DNA from: Sipunculus nudus
Lineage: Eukaryota > Annelida > Sipuncula > Golfingiida > Sipunculidae
Direction: 5' to 3'
DNA: 64,000 nucleotides
NCBI GenBank assembly: GCA_026874595.1
Contig: CM049309.1
Coordinates: 71,594,926 to 71,658,925, forward strand
The translations under genes were made by a program, and so were the position numbers. Positions 34,381 to 47,205 of the stretch are shown here, piece by piece; position 1 is the stretch's first letter; each line of letters opens with the position of its first letter. The notes under the pieces are model-generated. The model was not told the DNA's origin. It did no database searches and worked only from the letters and a program-made list of their open reading frames with translations.

Positions 34381-37099
34381 TTATTAGTTTATTTTGGTTA
34401 ACTATATATGTACACAAGTTCCCAAGCAAAATAAAGTCTCAGTCTCTCTTTTTCAACTGTTTTATATATTAGTTTGGTTCTATGTGTTGATAAATCTATA
34501 TAATACTAGTGTGCCTGTTCGTTATAACAAGAGGCTGTCACGCCCGTCAGCGTCCCGTTTTGGACTACCTGAGTATTGCAATATACTCAACTTATAATCA
34601 TTGAAGAGGATAATGTTTGCTTCTGGACCGCTGTGCCGATCTGTTTCATTTAGCTGGTCACCCCTGGATATAAATTCTTTGTATTTCCATCAATACCCGT
34701 TGGTGGCGCTGCTGTCAGAATCATAGACACGCTTCGTCCAGCGAGCTGCGTCACTAAGGACATTCTTCCTAGGTTCGCTGTTGTCTGTACACGATATGTA
34801 TACGCCGCTTGACCTCGTACCCCTTTTAATTGCTGAAAAACTACTCATCTGTTTTGCCTCATTAAATGACACTTATCCAGACAACTCTAGGTGTGAAATC
34901 AACTCACTCAGCTGATGCCAGGGTGTTCAGTCCATAATAAATCAGTGGCACCGGGTACCTGATCCATAAGCAGTAAGGCGTGAAATGTTGTAAACACAGA
35001 CGCTGCCAGGTCAGCTGAGCCCAAGCAATAACACCCCGGCTTGTCGAAATATTTCCGACTTGTCTTAAGCTAGAATGAGGAAGTTGGCGTATGATCAAGG
35101 GAATGTGGCACATTTGGGTAAAAACCCACCTGGCGGATGGCGGATAGCGAGGCTGGCAAATGAACGAGGTAAATAAGTAGTAAGGTAATCGGGACTTTGT
35201 CAATTGTTCGCAATAGGCGAGGTTGGCAGATGAACAAGGAGCGAATGAAAGAGGTTAGACTGTACATTAATCCGGCAAAATTTATCATCGGAGTGTTTTG
35301 TTCATCACGATGGACCTCCAGGCGACGATATCCTTCCAAATAATGCCTTTACCTTAAATTATCGTACTGAGGAAATGAATAAGAAACAGGATAATGGATT
35401 CATTCAATTGATCAAAGACCAAGACAATTTACAGACAAAAAAAAGCGTATTGGAAATTATTTCATATCCTTCTATATATTAGTTTGTATCAATCAGTGAT
35501 TAGCAGATAAACGATTAATGAAATCGCAGCCTTCTAAAGGCCCTTCCCATGCAAACGATGATTTTGTTTGTCGTACAAAGTATAAACAACAATTCTCTAT
35601 ATTACTTTTCTTTTCTTTTTTTAGCCGATATTTTGGCTTTTTGGGGCATCTCCGTGGGCATCTCCGTACAGGACTTGGAAAGAATGTCCATGCATGGTTA
35701 ATTTTGAAATTGTATTGACGTTATTTTATTGGAGTGGCGCCTTAAGATTATGTCCGGCAATTAATCGCTCACATACCTATGCAAATAATAGCTGGATAGT
35801 CGTACCACATTATTAAAGTGCTGCCGTGCAATGTGCAGGTGTGAACTCCAATCAATTTCTTTATTTGACCCTTTTTTAATCTTTTCTGGATTGTCGATAC
35901 TGGAAGAAACGGGTGAAGGTGTACAGAGCTTACAACGACTCCCGGGCCGTTGTTACACTCCTTTTTTATAGAATGGTTATACACTGCGTTTTAAAGGCTG
36001 CTTTGATTAACAAGTTTCTCGGGGTCTTAACATCAGGGATGGCACAGGGCCGAAAATCAAACCAACGAGAGCGGGGTGTCGTGGATTGTAAACTCAGAGA
36101 TGGATGCACAAGGCGATACCACGCTCTCTTTGGACTGATTATAACTGTTTGCTCTATGCGAGCCTTGGTGGAGTAATCCAGTCTGGCTATACAAAGCAGA
36201 ATGAGATCTGGAACGAATGCAGTGTATAACCGCTGCGTGAGGATTAACAGAATGATCTTCATGATACATAGGTAATGTAAACTACAAATGAACATCAGTC
36301 AAACAATAACTATATAGTATACTCTGTCAAGACAAAATCATTCACACCCATTTTAAATTTAAACTTAATATTACTGTCGAAAATTTTCTGACTCTTAACA
36401 TAAGTTTTTCAGATTTTTGTTATAGTTGATCTCAGTCCTGATTCTTGTCAATCCGCTCTAAACATTTCCTTATTAGAACTTTACAAAAGACATACCCTCG
36501 AATAAAGACCAATGCGCCTTTTCCATGTGACTTCCCCCGACACCAGAATACCTTTTCCATGAAACGTACAAAATAAATAATGCTTGCAATTTTTTTTTAA
36601 TCAAAATTTGATTGATATCAGACATATGCATGAGGGGCAAAGGTTTTACTTGTTGGTTTCAGAATATTCCCTGTTATTTCTATCCAAATTATTTAGAAAT
36701 TGTTTCAATTTTTAAAGAAAATTGTAAAAAACAAAACAAGAACAAAACAAAAATCCATAGTCCTCGTTAGACCACAAAAAAATTAATCGTTCTATGGATG
36801 CGAAGCTCCTTTTTTATTGATTATTATTTTAATGAGAATTAAGTCTTCAGTATAATGCTGATTTGTTGTCTTGTCTTGAATTCTTTAAGGAATACCAAAG
36901 GATTTCTTAAAGATAAGAAAATTTGACTAAATTTTGTGTTGATTATACTCATCATCTCAAAAACCAATACTTTTGTAATTTAAAAAAAAGTAATAAAAAA
37001 GAACGCATTTTTAAACGATTAAAAAAAAAAATAAATAAATTGATGCAACCAACTGGTGCCTAAGAATACAACCTCTCTTGGCCTATAAGTGTTTCAGGA
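34381..37099. other. Intergenic, somewhat CG-richer, no gene recognised
   Basis: Overlapping open frames of 60-109 codons lie on both strands near 34690-36295, but none has a recognisable domain and several occupy the same bases. A duplicated GCGAGG.TGGCA.ATGAAC block (35150 and 35217) is present. Part of this could be promoter-proximal DNA of the second SYK gene. Confidence 0.4.
35975..36231. repeat. Inverted-repeat-bounded block, possible MITE
   Basis: GGTTATACACTGC at 35975-35987 and its perfect reverse complement GCAGTGTATAACC at 36219-36231 bound 257 bp. No target duplication was seen. Confidence 0.45.
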
Positions 37100-37318
37100 C
37101 ATCAAAAGTATTTACTGCTTCGGTCGCCAGATGTCGCTACAGACCGAAATCCAAATACTGCGGAAGTCCCCGCAGACCAGGAAGTCGTGACCAGCGGATG
37201 ATCACAACCGCTGTGAGTCAGGGAGTAGTTGTTTTCTTGTCCTGTTGACTGTCAGTTGGATGACAGGGTTCTCTTATCGTCCTGAGATGTGAAATGAGTG
37301 TCAGATGACAGTAAAAAG
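37100..37318 (+). other. Candidate non-coding first exon of second SYK gene
   Basis: A CG-richer 220-bp block in AT-rich surroundings ends in AAAAAG with an excellent donor GTAAGA at 37319. The next strong + strand acceptor that leads to a recognisable exon is at 48075-48076. The start of the exon and promoter are not defined. This is inference from composition and one splice site. Confidence 0.3.
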
Positions 37319-37532
37319 GTAAGATTCAGACTTTTTACGAGGATCAAAAGTTAACACGGCTTTGGAAAAGTTTGTTTTGAAAGTTTGGCGAGCACAGCAC
37401 TCGCTGTCGAGCTGTCAGTATCATAATCACTGTGTACATGAGAACGGTAGATGAGTTATTTTGACATTTCGAATAGTTTCACTTTTAGCAGGGACGTCAG
37501 TGTCACGTTATGCTCTATTATCTCTCTCTCTC

Positions 37533-37591
<59 letters not shown>

Positions 37592-38487
37592 TATATATTT
37601 GTGTCTATGTTTATATGCACATGATCATTATAATTATTTGCTGATGTATTAAAAATAATAAAATAATAGTGTTGTTCATTAGGAAACAGTCAGTGACTTA
37701 TCTTTAGATATATTTTGGGAATTTACTTTATTGTATATCATACTGTAGTATATTACTGTACTAATGGACCTAATGGCAACAAAGTTCTTGTAAAATATGT
37801 TTTTTTTTTCGGTCATGTTTGTACAATCAGAGGGTGCATAGAATACTTTGTAAGATAACATTAGAGCGTTTGTTTTAATTGAGGGAGATGCAAACAAGAA
37901 CTGCATGGAATAGTTTAAATGACACTTAATATGTAGTAGATTACATTAATTATTACCCAGATAAATATCTGGAAATATACTACAGACATGTGATCATCCT
38001 AAGACATCAACATTATAATTTTATAGTTTTCAGAGAAACCTGCATGATGGAAAATGTTAAGGAAAATTAAACAAGTACCGAACTTAGGGACAAACATTTG
38101 TGATGCTGTAGTGAAGGTGTTATGCAATTCCAGGGTCAGATTATTGCATAAAATGCATCTCAAATCAGTGTAAATTCAGGCAATACAAAACAAAATATTT
38201 TTCCATAGATTTGATGCTCCTATGTTTTGTGGAACAAAATTTGTGTTCAGCGAATGAAGATCAGGTCCTGGGAAGTATTCAATTCTGAAAATATTCTTAA
38301 AGGTATGAAAAATGGACTAAATTTAGTGTTGAGTATATATACCATTGCATGAACTGAAGCACTTTTGTATTTCAAGGCAAGCTGCCAAAAACTTCACATT
38401 TTGTGTGTGAGACCAATTAAGAAAAAGAAAATTATTTACCTTGTTGCACCACATTTTTGTTCCTGGAGTCCAAAGAACAGTAAATCA
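37319..38487. other. No gene seen
   Basis: AT-rich, including a TA microsatellite at 37536-37590. It would be the first intron of the second SYK gene if the candidate first exon is real. Confidence 0.5.
37536..37590. repeat. TA dinucleotide microsatellite
   Basis: About 26 TA units after a short CTCTCT run. Confidence 0.9.
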
Positions 38488-41400
38488 TTTTTAGCTCAGC
38501 TGACTATAAGTCATCTGAGCTATAGTCGTGGTCCATTGTCCGTTGTCTGTCCGTCTGTCTGTCCGTCCGGCAAGATGACCGTCCGTAACACTGGCACGTT
38601 TCAACACCATTGGACCTACGAATCTGAAATTCAGCATACAGTTAGATGTCCCCAGAATCTCCTACCATGCCGAAAATGGGGTCAATAGGACTTCGTTCCT
38701 TCGAGATATTAAGGAAAACCTCAATTTTTTTTATTAGAAATCTATTTTGACACTTCAGCCAGAAATTAAGTCAGTATTTTTTAATTTAAAAAAGTTATGG
38801 GCCCAAACATAATGGACTTTGTAAAAAAATCAGGAAAGATATTTGGACCAAAAGTGTTAAAGGTGGGGACTTTTTTTTCAGTAATACAACTTTAATTAAT
38901 CAAAATTTAATTATATACCAAAAAATTTGATCAAATCTGTTAAATTTATTTAAATATTGGCAAGAATATAAAATTTGTACCTTAAATTTTGCCCAACTTT
39001 GGCCACGGCAAGTTTTTTTCCTGTAAGTACTGTGGATTTAATTTTCACAGCATGTACACATAAGGATTTAATCTGTTAAAATCTGAAATTTGAAAAAAAA
39101 GCTGCAAAATTAGGCTAGTTATTGAATTTTTTTAAGGCTCTTGTTGTATTCCCTTTCATTGTCAAGCAGTCCACTTTGATAACTGTAGGTCATTCAGTGC
39201 ACATCTCTGTGCTCCCCAGGCTGTTGGCATAATGTTAGATGTCCCCAAAATATCCTACCATACCGAAAATTGGGTCATTTGGACTTCGTTCCTTCGAGAT
39301 ATTAAGGAAAAACCTCCGTTTTCCATAAAAAAGCCATGGTTACACTTCAAGGCTGCCTAATATCAAAACCACTGATCTGTTTTTGATCATATTTAGTATT
39401 AACATTCTTTCATACATTTTCTATGAACATACCAAAAGTTAGGTCAGTATTGGGTATTATTTTATAGTTATGGGCCAAAATATAATGCAATTTTTAAAAA
39501 ATCAGGAAATATATTTACTCACCTAACATGAGAAGTGCTGAACCTAGAGACTTTTTTTCAGGAATATAACTTTATTTAATCAAGATTCAATTGTTTACCC
39601 AAAATTAGATCTGAATTTTGCAAATTTTTCAAGTTATTAGCATAAATAAAAAATCAGTACCTTAAATTTTGTCTAACTTTGGCAATGGCATGTTTTTTCC
39701 CTGTAAGCACTGTTGATTTTATTTTCACAGCATATATACATAAGGATATAATCTTTTAAAATCTGAAATTTCAAAGAAATTGATTGGAAAGAATAGCTTT
39801 TATTCACGTTTTCATACACCATGTCAAGTGTTGTTTACATCTAGCCCACCTAGTAGTACAGCCTTCACTTGCATTATGTAACCCACCCCAGGCAGCTTGC
39901 CTTGGCTCAGCTTGGCCACTACCAGCAGGCTTCCCCTCTGCCCTGCACTCCCCCCCCCCCCCCCAGATGGTGCATAAACTAGATGAATGATATTATTTTC
40001 TGTATTTGATTCATTCTTATTCTAGGCTATGCTACATTTTAGGTTTTGTATTGTACTACCAGGGTTACAATGATTAAAGTGTACATTTAATTGTGTCCAC
40101 AAAGTGGTGTATTGCTATGAAAGTGTGGATGTTCCTCAGAAAAGTAATTCCTTACTTCAGAAGAGTAAAAACTTCACCAGTGTGAAATTGACTATTAATT
40201 CCAGTAATAAATTAAAACTGGGATAGTAATTAGCACAATGATATTGTTTGTCCCTCATTCAACCAACAGTGTGTATACTTTATTTGAAAAGATGTTTTAT
40301 TTCTTCAAATTTACTGAATCTTTTATTTTATTTTGGTGAATAAAATTAAGCATGTACTGAAAACTCCAATGTGCAAAACTTTTAAATAGTGATTCAAGGA
40401 ATATTCTTGTAGATGCCATGTTGTGGCATTATTTTCTTTTAAATTCAGTTTAAACATTTATGATTTAAAAATAATAAAATATATGTGTATGCATGATATG
40501 ACCCAGTATGAGCTACACTCTGGATATATAATGATTGCAACTTTTGCAACAATTCTAATATTTCAACTTATAATTTCAGTTTTTTTACACTGTATATATA
40601 TAATGATTGCAACTTTTGCAACAATTCTAATATTTTAACTTATATTTTCAGGTTTTTTTTATTAAAAATCTATAAAACCTGTAAATAAAAAAAATGATTC
40701 AGATAAAAACTTCTTAATGGAAAAAGTGGATATGCTAAAAAAATAGGCTTATATATAAACTTAAATGCATTATTCCCTTGAAAGTGAAATAAAGGTATTA
40801 GTCCATTCTGTCCACTTGCTATCCATCTGTAAATTTTCATATGCATCACAGTATCTCAAAACTTTTACTGTTTTTCTTCATGACAGTCTTGTCAGAGTAT
40901 TAGTTTGCAATCATTTATTTAGAACTTTACTATAACCAAGTAGGAGGGCCCCTTTCCTCTTAGCTTTTCATATTCTTATATAAATGAAAAACATTACAAT
41001 AGAATATTTCTACATCCACCTTCATGCTGCCCTTACTTTTCCCTTCTCCGAACCCCATCCCAAAGTCAGCCTCAGTAAGCAAGAACAAGATGAATCAGAT
41101 ATACTCATACTTTAATATTTTGTATAACTATTCGTCAATAGGTACTGATGTACATGCCAGAAATTATGTCAATACCATAAAATCTCCACTTAAAACCGCA
41201 CATCCGATTAAAACCGCACCCAGACTTTGCTGAAACCCCAGGTGAGACACTACGAGGGGCTCAAATACTAAGAACCCCCCTTTAAAACAGCACCAACTTT
41301 CGCCAGGGAATGATATGACACAAGACACAATCAAGCTATCATCTAGAAATCAACACGCGTAGGTTGTGACTCGGACATTCCTGTAAACTATAAAATTTCT

Positions 41401-43056
41401 TGGGCATTTTATTCAAACACATCAAAACACTTTTTTTGCAGGTTCACTCAATCATGAAGTTTGGGAAGACGTAAGGGCTGGTGAACCTCCGCGTGTTTAT
41501 ACAGATTTAATATGCCGTGCTGTATTCTTGTTTGCTACTGATTTTCTATTATATTTTATAATAATATTCTGCTGATCCATTTCAAGGCACTGTATGTTTT
41601 AAGTCTAAAAGTAATATTTTGAAATCTTAATCTATGATGAAAATTCCATTTTCTTGAATTACTCGGAAGATTCGAATCATTTTTATACCGGTTACTTCGG
41701 TATTATCAATGTCACATCGTACATTGACATCGCTCCATGTCACAATTTGCTGGTCCATTTGAAAACATCGCTGGTCAACTTAACTAAGTATAAAAGTAAC
41801 TGATGTTACCTTGTCGAGATACGCACGTATAGGAAACATGACACGTGAAAACGAGTGATTTTATAGTAAAATTAAAGTAGCCAGTCAGGGTAAGCAAGTT
41901 TTTTTTTAAGAAAGTTTCCGTGTGGGGAGCCATTTTGTCAAGGCAGCGTTGCGCAAGGCACGCTGGGATGGGATAGGTGGCTGTTCTGTTAACCACCCAC
42001 CGAGTACAGCTGTTCAATATATTCGTAGCAGAAGCGTTTCTGCACATGGCGGCACTCAATCTTAATTTTAAAACGAACGTCCGCCATTGTGTGATCCTTA
42101 ATGACTCAGTTTTTTATTCATTTTACGTTTCAAACAAATAATCGTTGCTAAATAATGCAGCAAATGGGTTTAAAGTAGGCATTTATTTCAATTTGCTCGA
42201 CAATGCCCAACAAAGTGGGCAGGTGTGTTACAGTAGGGGTGTTATAAATGTATTATTTGGTGACAATTACTACGATTTTTTATAACAATTTATATATCGC
42301 ATGATAGATAATCAGCAACATTTAATTTTAAAATAAATAATCATAACCAATAAATTTACACACGGCTCCCATGCATGCGAGACTGCTGCTATGGGCAGCA
42401 ATCAAAAATCGTCGTATTATCACCCCCTCGCCGGCCAAAAAAGGATGTCTGCCGGGAAGATATTCAGGAAACCCTTCTAGTAAAAACCACACAGTGCTTT
42501 CAGGAAAACAACCTGATTTCAAGATTTTTAATTTCTTGATTAAACCCCGGTTTTAAGTGGAGAATTTATGGCATTGTGTAATATGTAGACATAGTGGGCA
42601 TCACAATAATGTACCTTGTCAAGACTAAAGAGATATTGTGTCATACAGTCACAAAATCATAAGTCACTTCATCAGCATAGTTAATCATAACATCATATCT
42701 GTCAAATTGAAAGCTTGCAGACTACCATACACTTTAGATCCTTCAACAAATAGCCTTATCATCATTCCACTACTGCTTATTACTGCTGTCATTGCATTCA
42801 TATATGCTCAAATATATCACAATTTTCAACCTCTCCTAAATAAATAAAAAATAAACCACTATATTTTACTCTCTTTATCCATCAGTCAGGTAATTTCATT
42901 TATCGTTTACTCACATATAACATTACATTCCTTTTTAATAGCCCAACATGTCCATGATATTCATAAGCTTTATCGACTCTGTATAGTATCACAGTGGAGA
43001 AACATCTATAGTCCAATCACGATCAGCTGAGCGCCATGACCCATGGGTCCCTTGTT
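38488..43056 (+). mobile_element. Hairpin-ended repeat, long copy 1
   Basis: The 5' end has a hairpin, AGCTCAGCTGACT (38493-38505), ATA, AGTCATCTGAGCT (38509-38521), then a GTCCGTC-rich tract. The 3' end is GACCCATGGGTC (43038-43049) followed by CCTTGTT. A 5' monomer of about 0.6 kb is partly repeated (38641 on and 39232 on, both with GTTAGATGTCCCCA). Copy 2 at 49409-52572 is co-linear and very similar. The 1.4-kb TIR element at 41175-42571 is absent from copy 2. No convincing protein is encoded. Confidence 0.8.
41175..42571. mobile_element. 1.4-kb TIR transposon inserted in long copy 1
   Basis: The left end CCATAAAATCTCCACTTAAA and the right end (reverse complement CCATAAATTCTCCACTTAAA, followed by ACCGG) are terminal inverted repeats of about 24 bp. 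In the sister copy the site is uninterrupted (GTCAATATTGTG, 52083-52094). The flanks fit a TA target duplication whose right copy mutated to CA. The internal minus-strand frame (42059-41784) has no recognised transposase domain. Tc1/mariner-pogo affinity is possible from the TA. Confidence 0.8.
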
Positions 43057-43339
43057 GTGTTGCCTTATTGGAAAAAGTATTAGTAGATCCTAATTACTTT
43101 TTCAAGACGTATTTTAATAAAAGAAATGCATAAAATCCAGAGGCAAAGCAAATAAATTTAGCAGAATATCTATTATAAAGCATGACTTCTAACTGATTTA
43201 GTATGGAACAATTCTGCCATCAAAACTTTTATATTTAAATTATTTTATTGATAATATCAGTTTCAACATGATAATATTTATGTTGAGTAAACAAGCTGAG
43301 CTGGTGACATACTGATCTACTCCCAGTCCCGACACAAGA

Positions 43340-44458
43340 AGTTCATTGTGGCATTATCAACAAAAGGTTAAGGACAGCCAGAAGTTCATTGTGGCATAAT
43401 CAACAAAAAGTTAAGGACAACCAGAAGTTCATTGTGGCATTATCAACAAAAAGTTAAGGACAACCAGAAGTTCATTGTGGCATTATCAACAAAAGGTTAA
43501 GAACAACCAGAAGTTCATTGTGGCATTATCAACAAAAGGTTAAGGACAACCAGAAGTTCATTGTGGCATTATCAACAAAAGGTTAAGGACAACCAGAAGT
43601 TCATTATGTCATTATCAACAAAAGGTTAAGGACAACCAGAAGTTCATTGTGGCATTATCAACAAAAGGTTAAGGACAACCAGAAGTTCATTGTGGCATTA
43701 TCAACAAAAGGTTGAGGACAACCAGAAGTTCATTGTGGCATTATCAACAAAAGGTCAAGGACAACCAGAAGTTCATTGTGGCATTATCAACAAAAGGTCA
43801 AGGACAACCAGAAGTTCATTGTGGCATTATCAACAAAAGGTTAAGGACAACCAGAAGTTCATTGTGGCATTATCAACAAAGGGTTAAGGACAACCAGAAG
43901 TTCATTGTGGCATTATCAACAAAAGGTTAAGGACAACCAGAAGTTCATTGTGGCATTATCAAGAAACTTTAAGGACAACCAGAAGTCCATTGTGGCATTA
44001 TCAACAAATGGTTAAGGACAACCAGAAGTTCATTGTGGCATTATCAACAAAAGGTTGAGGACAACCAGAAGTTCATTGTGGCATTATCAACAAAAGGTTA
44101 AGGACAACCAGAAGTTCATTGTGGCATTATCAACAAAAGGTTAAGGACAACCAGAAGTTCATTGTGGCATTATCAACAAAAGGTTAAGGACAACAAGAAG
44201 TTCATTGTGGCATTATCTACAAAAGGTTAAGGACAACCAGAAGTTCATTGTGGCATTATCAACAAAAGGTTGAGGACAACCAGAACTTCATTGCGGCATT
44301 ATCAACAAAAGGTCGAGGACAACCAGATTTTCATTGCGGCATTATCAACAAAAGGTCAAGGACAACCAGAAGTTCTATGTGGCATTATCAACAAAAGGTC
44401 AAGGACAACCAGAAGTTCTATGTGGCATTATCAACAAAAGGTTAAGGACAACCAGAAA
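43340..44458 (+). repeat. 43-bp minisatellite, about 26 units
   Basis: Each unit contains TTCATTGTGGCATTATCAAC, AAAAGGTTAAGGACAACC and AGAAG. Units differ by few substitutions, with a GCGGCATT and TCTATGTGG sub-variant cluster at the right end. Because 43 is not a multiple of three, the open frames in it cycle through all frames and are not taken as genes. Confidence 0.95.
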
Positions 44459-45195
44459 AGATTATGAAAAGGTTGTTCCCATGCCAACGTAGATACTTCT
44501 TGTCTGGCATACACAGAACATTGCTAAAAGTAAATGAAAAACTGAAGAAAATACATATTATATCACTGAAGAATATTTGATAAACAGAAATCTCCCCAAC
44601 ACCTAAAAGAGAAAAACCACCCATGTATAACAGAAAACTGTCCTCTGTTTAAGTACCAAATTCAGTTTTCTCAGCCATGATTCCCAAATATACCTCAGTG
44701 TGGCTTCCTTCAATTAACAAGTTTATTGTCATTTCTAATATTTATATATAGACATAGAGGTGTAACAATTCATTGAAGAATCAAGGCATTGAATTGCAAG
44801 CCCTTGATTAAATTGTAATTAATTATTAACCTCTGAATCGATTAATTTCAATTATTTGTTTTTGCATGTACCATCCATAAGTCCTCTGTGAGCTCTCAAA
44901 TTTGACAGAATAGGTCGCGATGTCTAAGCTCTTAATCATGTATGTGCCCCAGATCTACATTTAATGTTCGTTGATGGACCACTCCAATCACATAGAAATA
45001 TAAATGGTGGCTTCAAACAGAGGAAGTGCTACATTTTCTTTTGCTTGCTAAAAAATACTCACATACATTTTGGTAGAGTGTTTGCTTTTATTTTTTAAAA
45101 TGTCTGGAATTAGCTACATAAGTAGGAAATGAATCGAGAATTGAATCACAGGTAGAGAATTGATAATTGAATAGAATCTAAGGGCCCTCACAATT
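44459..45195. other. No gene seen
   Basis: AT-rich spacer between two tandem arrays, with no recognisable exon or repeat boundary. Confidence 0.5.
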
Positions 45196-45487
45196 TACAG
45201 GCCTATATAAACATACAGCATTCATAGGCCTATATAAACATACAGCATTCACAGGTTTTTATAAACATACAGCATTCACAGGCCTATATAAACATACTGC
45301 ATTCACAGGCCTTTATAAACATACAGCATTCACATGCCTATATAAACATACAGCATTCATAGGCCTATATAAACATACAGCATTCATAGGCCCATATAAA
45401 CATACAGTATTCACAGGCCTATATAAACATACTGCATTCACAGGCCTATATAAACATACAGCATTCACAGGCCTATATAAACATACA
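45196..45487. repeat. 27-bp minisatellite, about 11 units
   Basis: Each unit is GCCTATATAAACATACAGCA followed by TTCACAG or TTCATAG, with single-base variants (CTGCA, GTTTTTATAA). Confidence 0.93.
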
Positions 45488-45962
45488 GCAGATCTTTGTA
45501 TATATGAAAGAATTTTTTATATTTCTGTCATAATCATTCTATAAACTTTATTTACCTTGTATATTTTCACTGTTACTAAAGACCGTCCTGCATATTTGTA
45601 AGGTATGTCCTATATTTTTTTCTGATGTTACAGAGAGAGATCCTTTTATACATTAAATTCTTGAGACATTATACTACAACTTAAAATTAGACATTAAGAT
45701 GAAATGTATGCAATTATAACTAGTTCAGATGTCTTTTAAATGTACTTTCTGAAGTACCTGAACCTAGGTATACTATACAAAAATGTTGTAGCTGTACCTT
45801 GACCTGTACCTATCCATTTCCTAAATACCTGTACTTGTTCCTAGGTACTGTCACATGCATGCACCTGGCCCCAACCCAGAGGTCCAACATAAACCTTTTA
45901 GGTGTAGTAATAATGCCTTCCTGCCTGTCTCAGACAGGCAATCATTTGCACGGAAAAGTATA

Positions 45963-46392
45963 TTTAGCTGTGCTGACTATAAGTCATATGAGCTTTAGTC
46001 ATGGTCCTTTGTCTTTTGTCCGTCCAGCCATTTGGCCACGTTTGGAAACCATTGGACCTTAAATTCCAAATTTGACATAGAGTTAGATGTCCCTAAATTC
46101 TCCTACAAGTCCTGAAACTTGGTCACTCTGACTTTGTTCCTTTGAGAAATTTAGGAAAAACCTATATTGTTACACTTCAAAACTGCCCACTATGAAAAAA
46201 TCTCTGGGTATATACTTGCATGTTCCAGTCATTTAGTAGAAATATTGAAACTCTTACAAATATGTGATCATGAGGCTCCTACAAGTTTCATGTATTCCAT
46301 AAAAGTGCACAGTCAACACAACCACTAGGATTTTATGCCTGTTTTCTCAGAATCAATTTCAGCTGAGTACCGTGACCCACAAGTCACTTGTT
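45963..46392 (+). mobile_element. Hairpin-ended repeat, short (430-bp) copy
   Basis: The 5' end is TTTAGCTGTGCTGACTATAA, GTCATATGAGCTTTAGTC, then GTCCGTCCAG. The 3' end is AGCTGAGTACCGTGACCCAC followed by AAGTCACTTGTT. It has both termini of the long copies but lacks most of the interior, so it looks like an internally deleted, non-autonomous member. Confidence 0.75.
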
Positions 46393-47205
46393 AATTTTGT
46401 ACCATTCCGTTGGAAAGGTGAACACTAGAATGGCATGTAAGATGGCAGAACCAAGTTTACACTTAGCAAAGTGTGACTGAAAGTTTGGTATGATGGTAGG
46501 ATGTATCTTTAGTGGAAAGGCAAATTTTTCTGTTGAATGGCAAACCTGTATGAATGGCTTTCCATTGGAAATGTGAAAATTTTAGTCTAATGATCCCTGT
46601 CTTTTCCCAAAAGCCTGAATCTTAACTAATCTTAGTTAGCTATTTTCTTTCTTGGGGTAATGAAGTCATATATTAATACTTCTAACTTAAATCACCAGTA
46701 TGTTTATTTGTGCAAATACTAAAGAGAGATTTTAATGAGAAATAAACATTTGAACATGTTTATTGTTGCAGAATAATCATGTGGAACATACTTTTTGTGC
46801 TTGTGGCTGCAATTACTGATTTTTGTAGGACAAGTTATAATTCATGCAGGGCCGATAAAAGTAAGATAAAACTTGCCTACTGGGCAAGTGCTTTAAAAAG
46901 TTAGGGTGTCTAGGACAATATGACAAGCTGAAACAATTTTCATATTTATTTATTTTACAGTGAAAATTGAAAAAAGAAACTATTTCTTCAAAAGTGAAGT
47001 GTGTATATGTTCTTCTTAACCATAGATTGAAGGACAATTTTTAGAAATCGGGTTTTGGTTTTCAATTAAACATATTAATATCAATTATTATAAAAATTGA
47101 ATTTGCTTATTTCTCATAAGGTAAATGTCATATTTGGTTTAAAATTATACACAAATATTCCTTCTAATGTGTTAAGATGAACTAACACTAGACTTTAATC
47201 TTTAT
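46393..47205. other. No gene seen
   Basis: AT-rich. A weakly palindromic ACTTGCC...GGGCAAGT near 46870 may be a repeat fragment. Confidence 0.45.

Noticed and set aside
35518-36295. Cluster of overlapping 66-109 codon frames on both strands
   Set aside because: Mutually overlapping in many frames with no recognisable motif; the block includes an inverted repeat and looks non-coding.
43690-44467. Several 60-72 codon frames with HYQQK and NQKFIVALSTKG repeats
   Set aside because: They are read-through of the 43-bp minisatellite in shifting frames.
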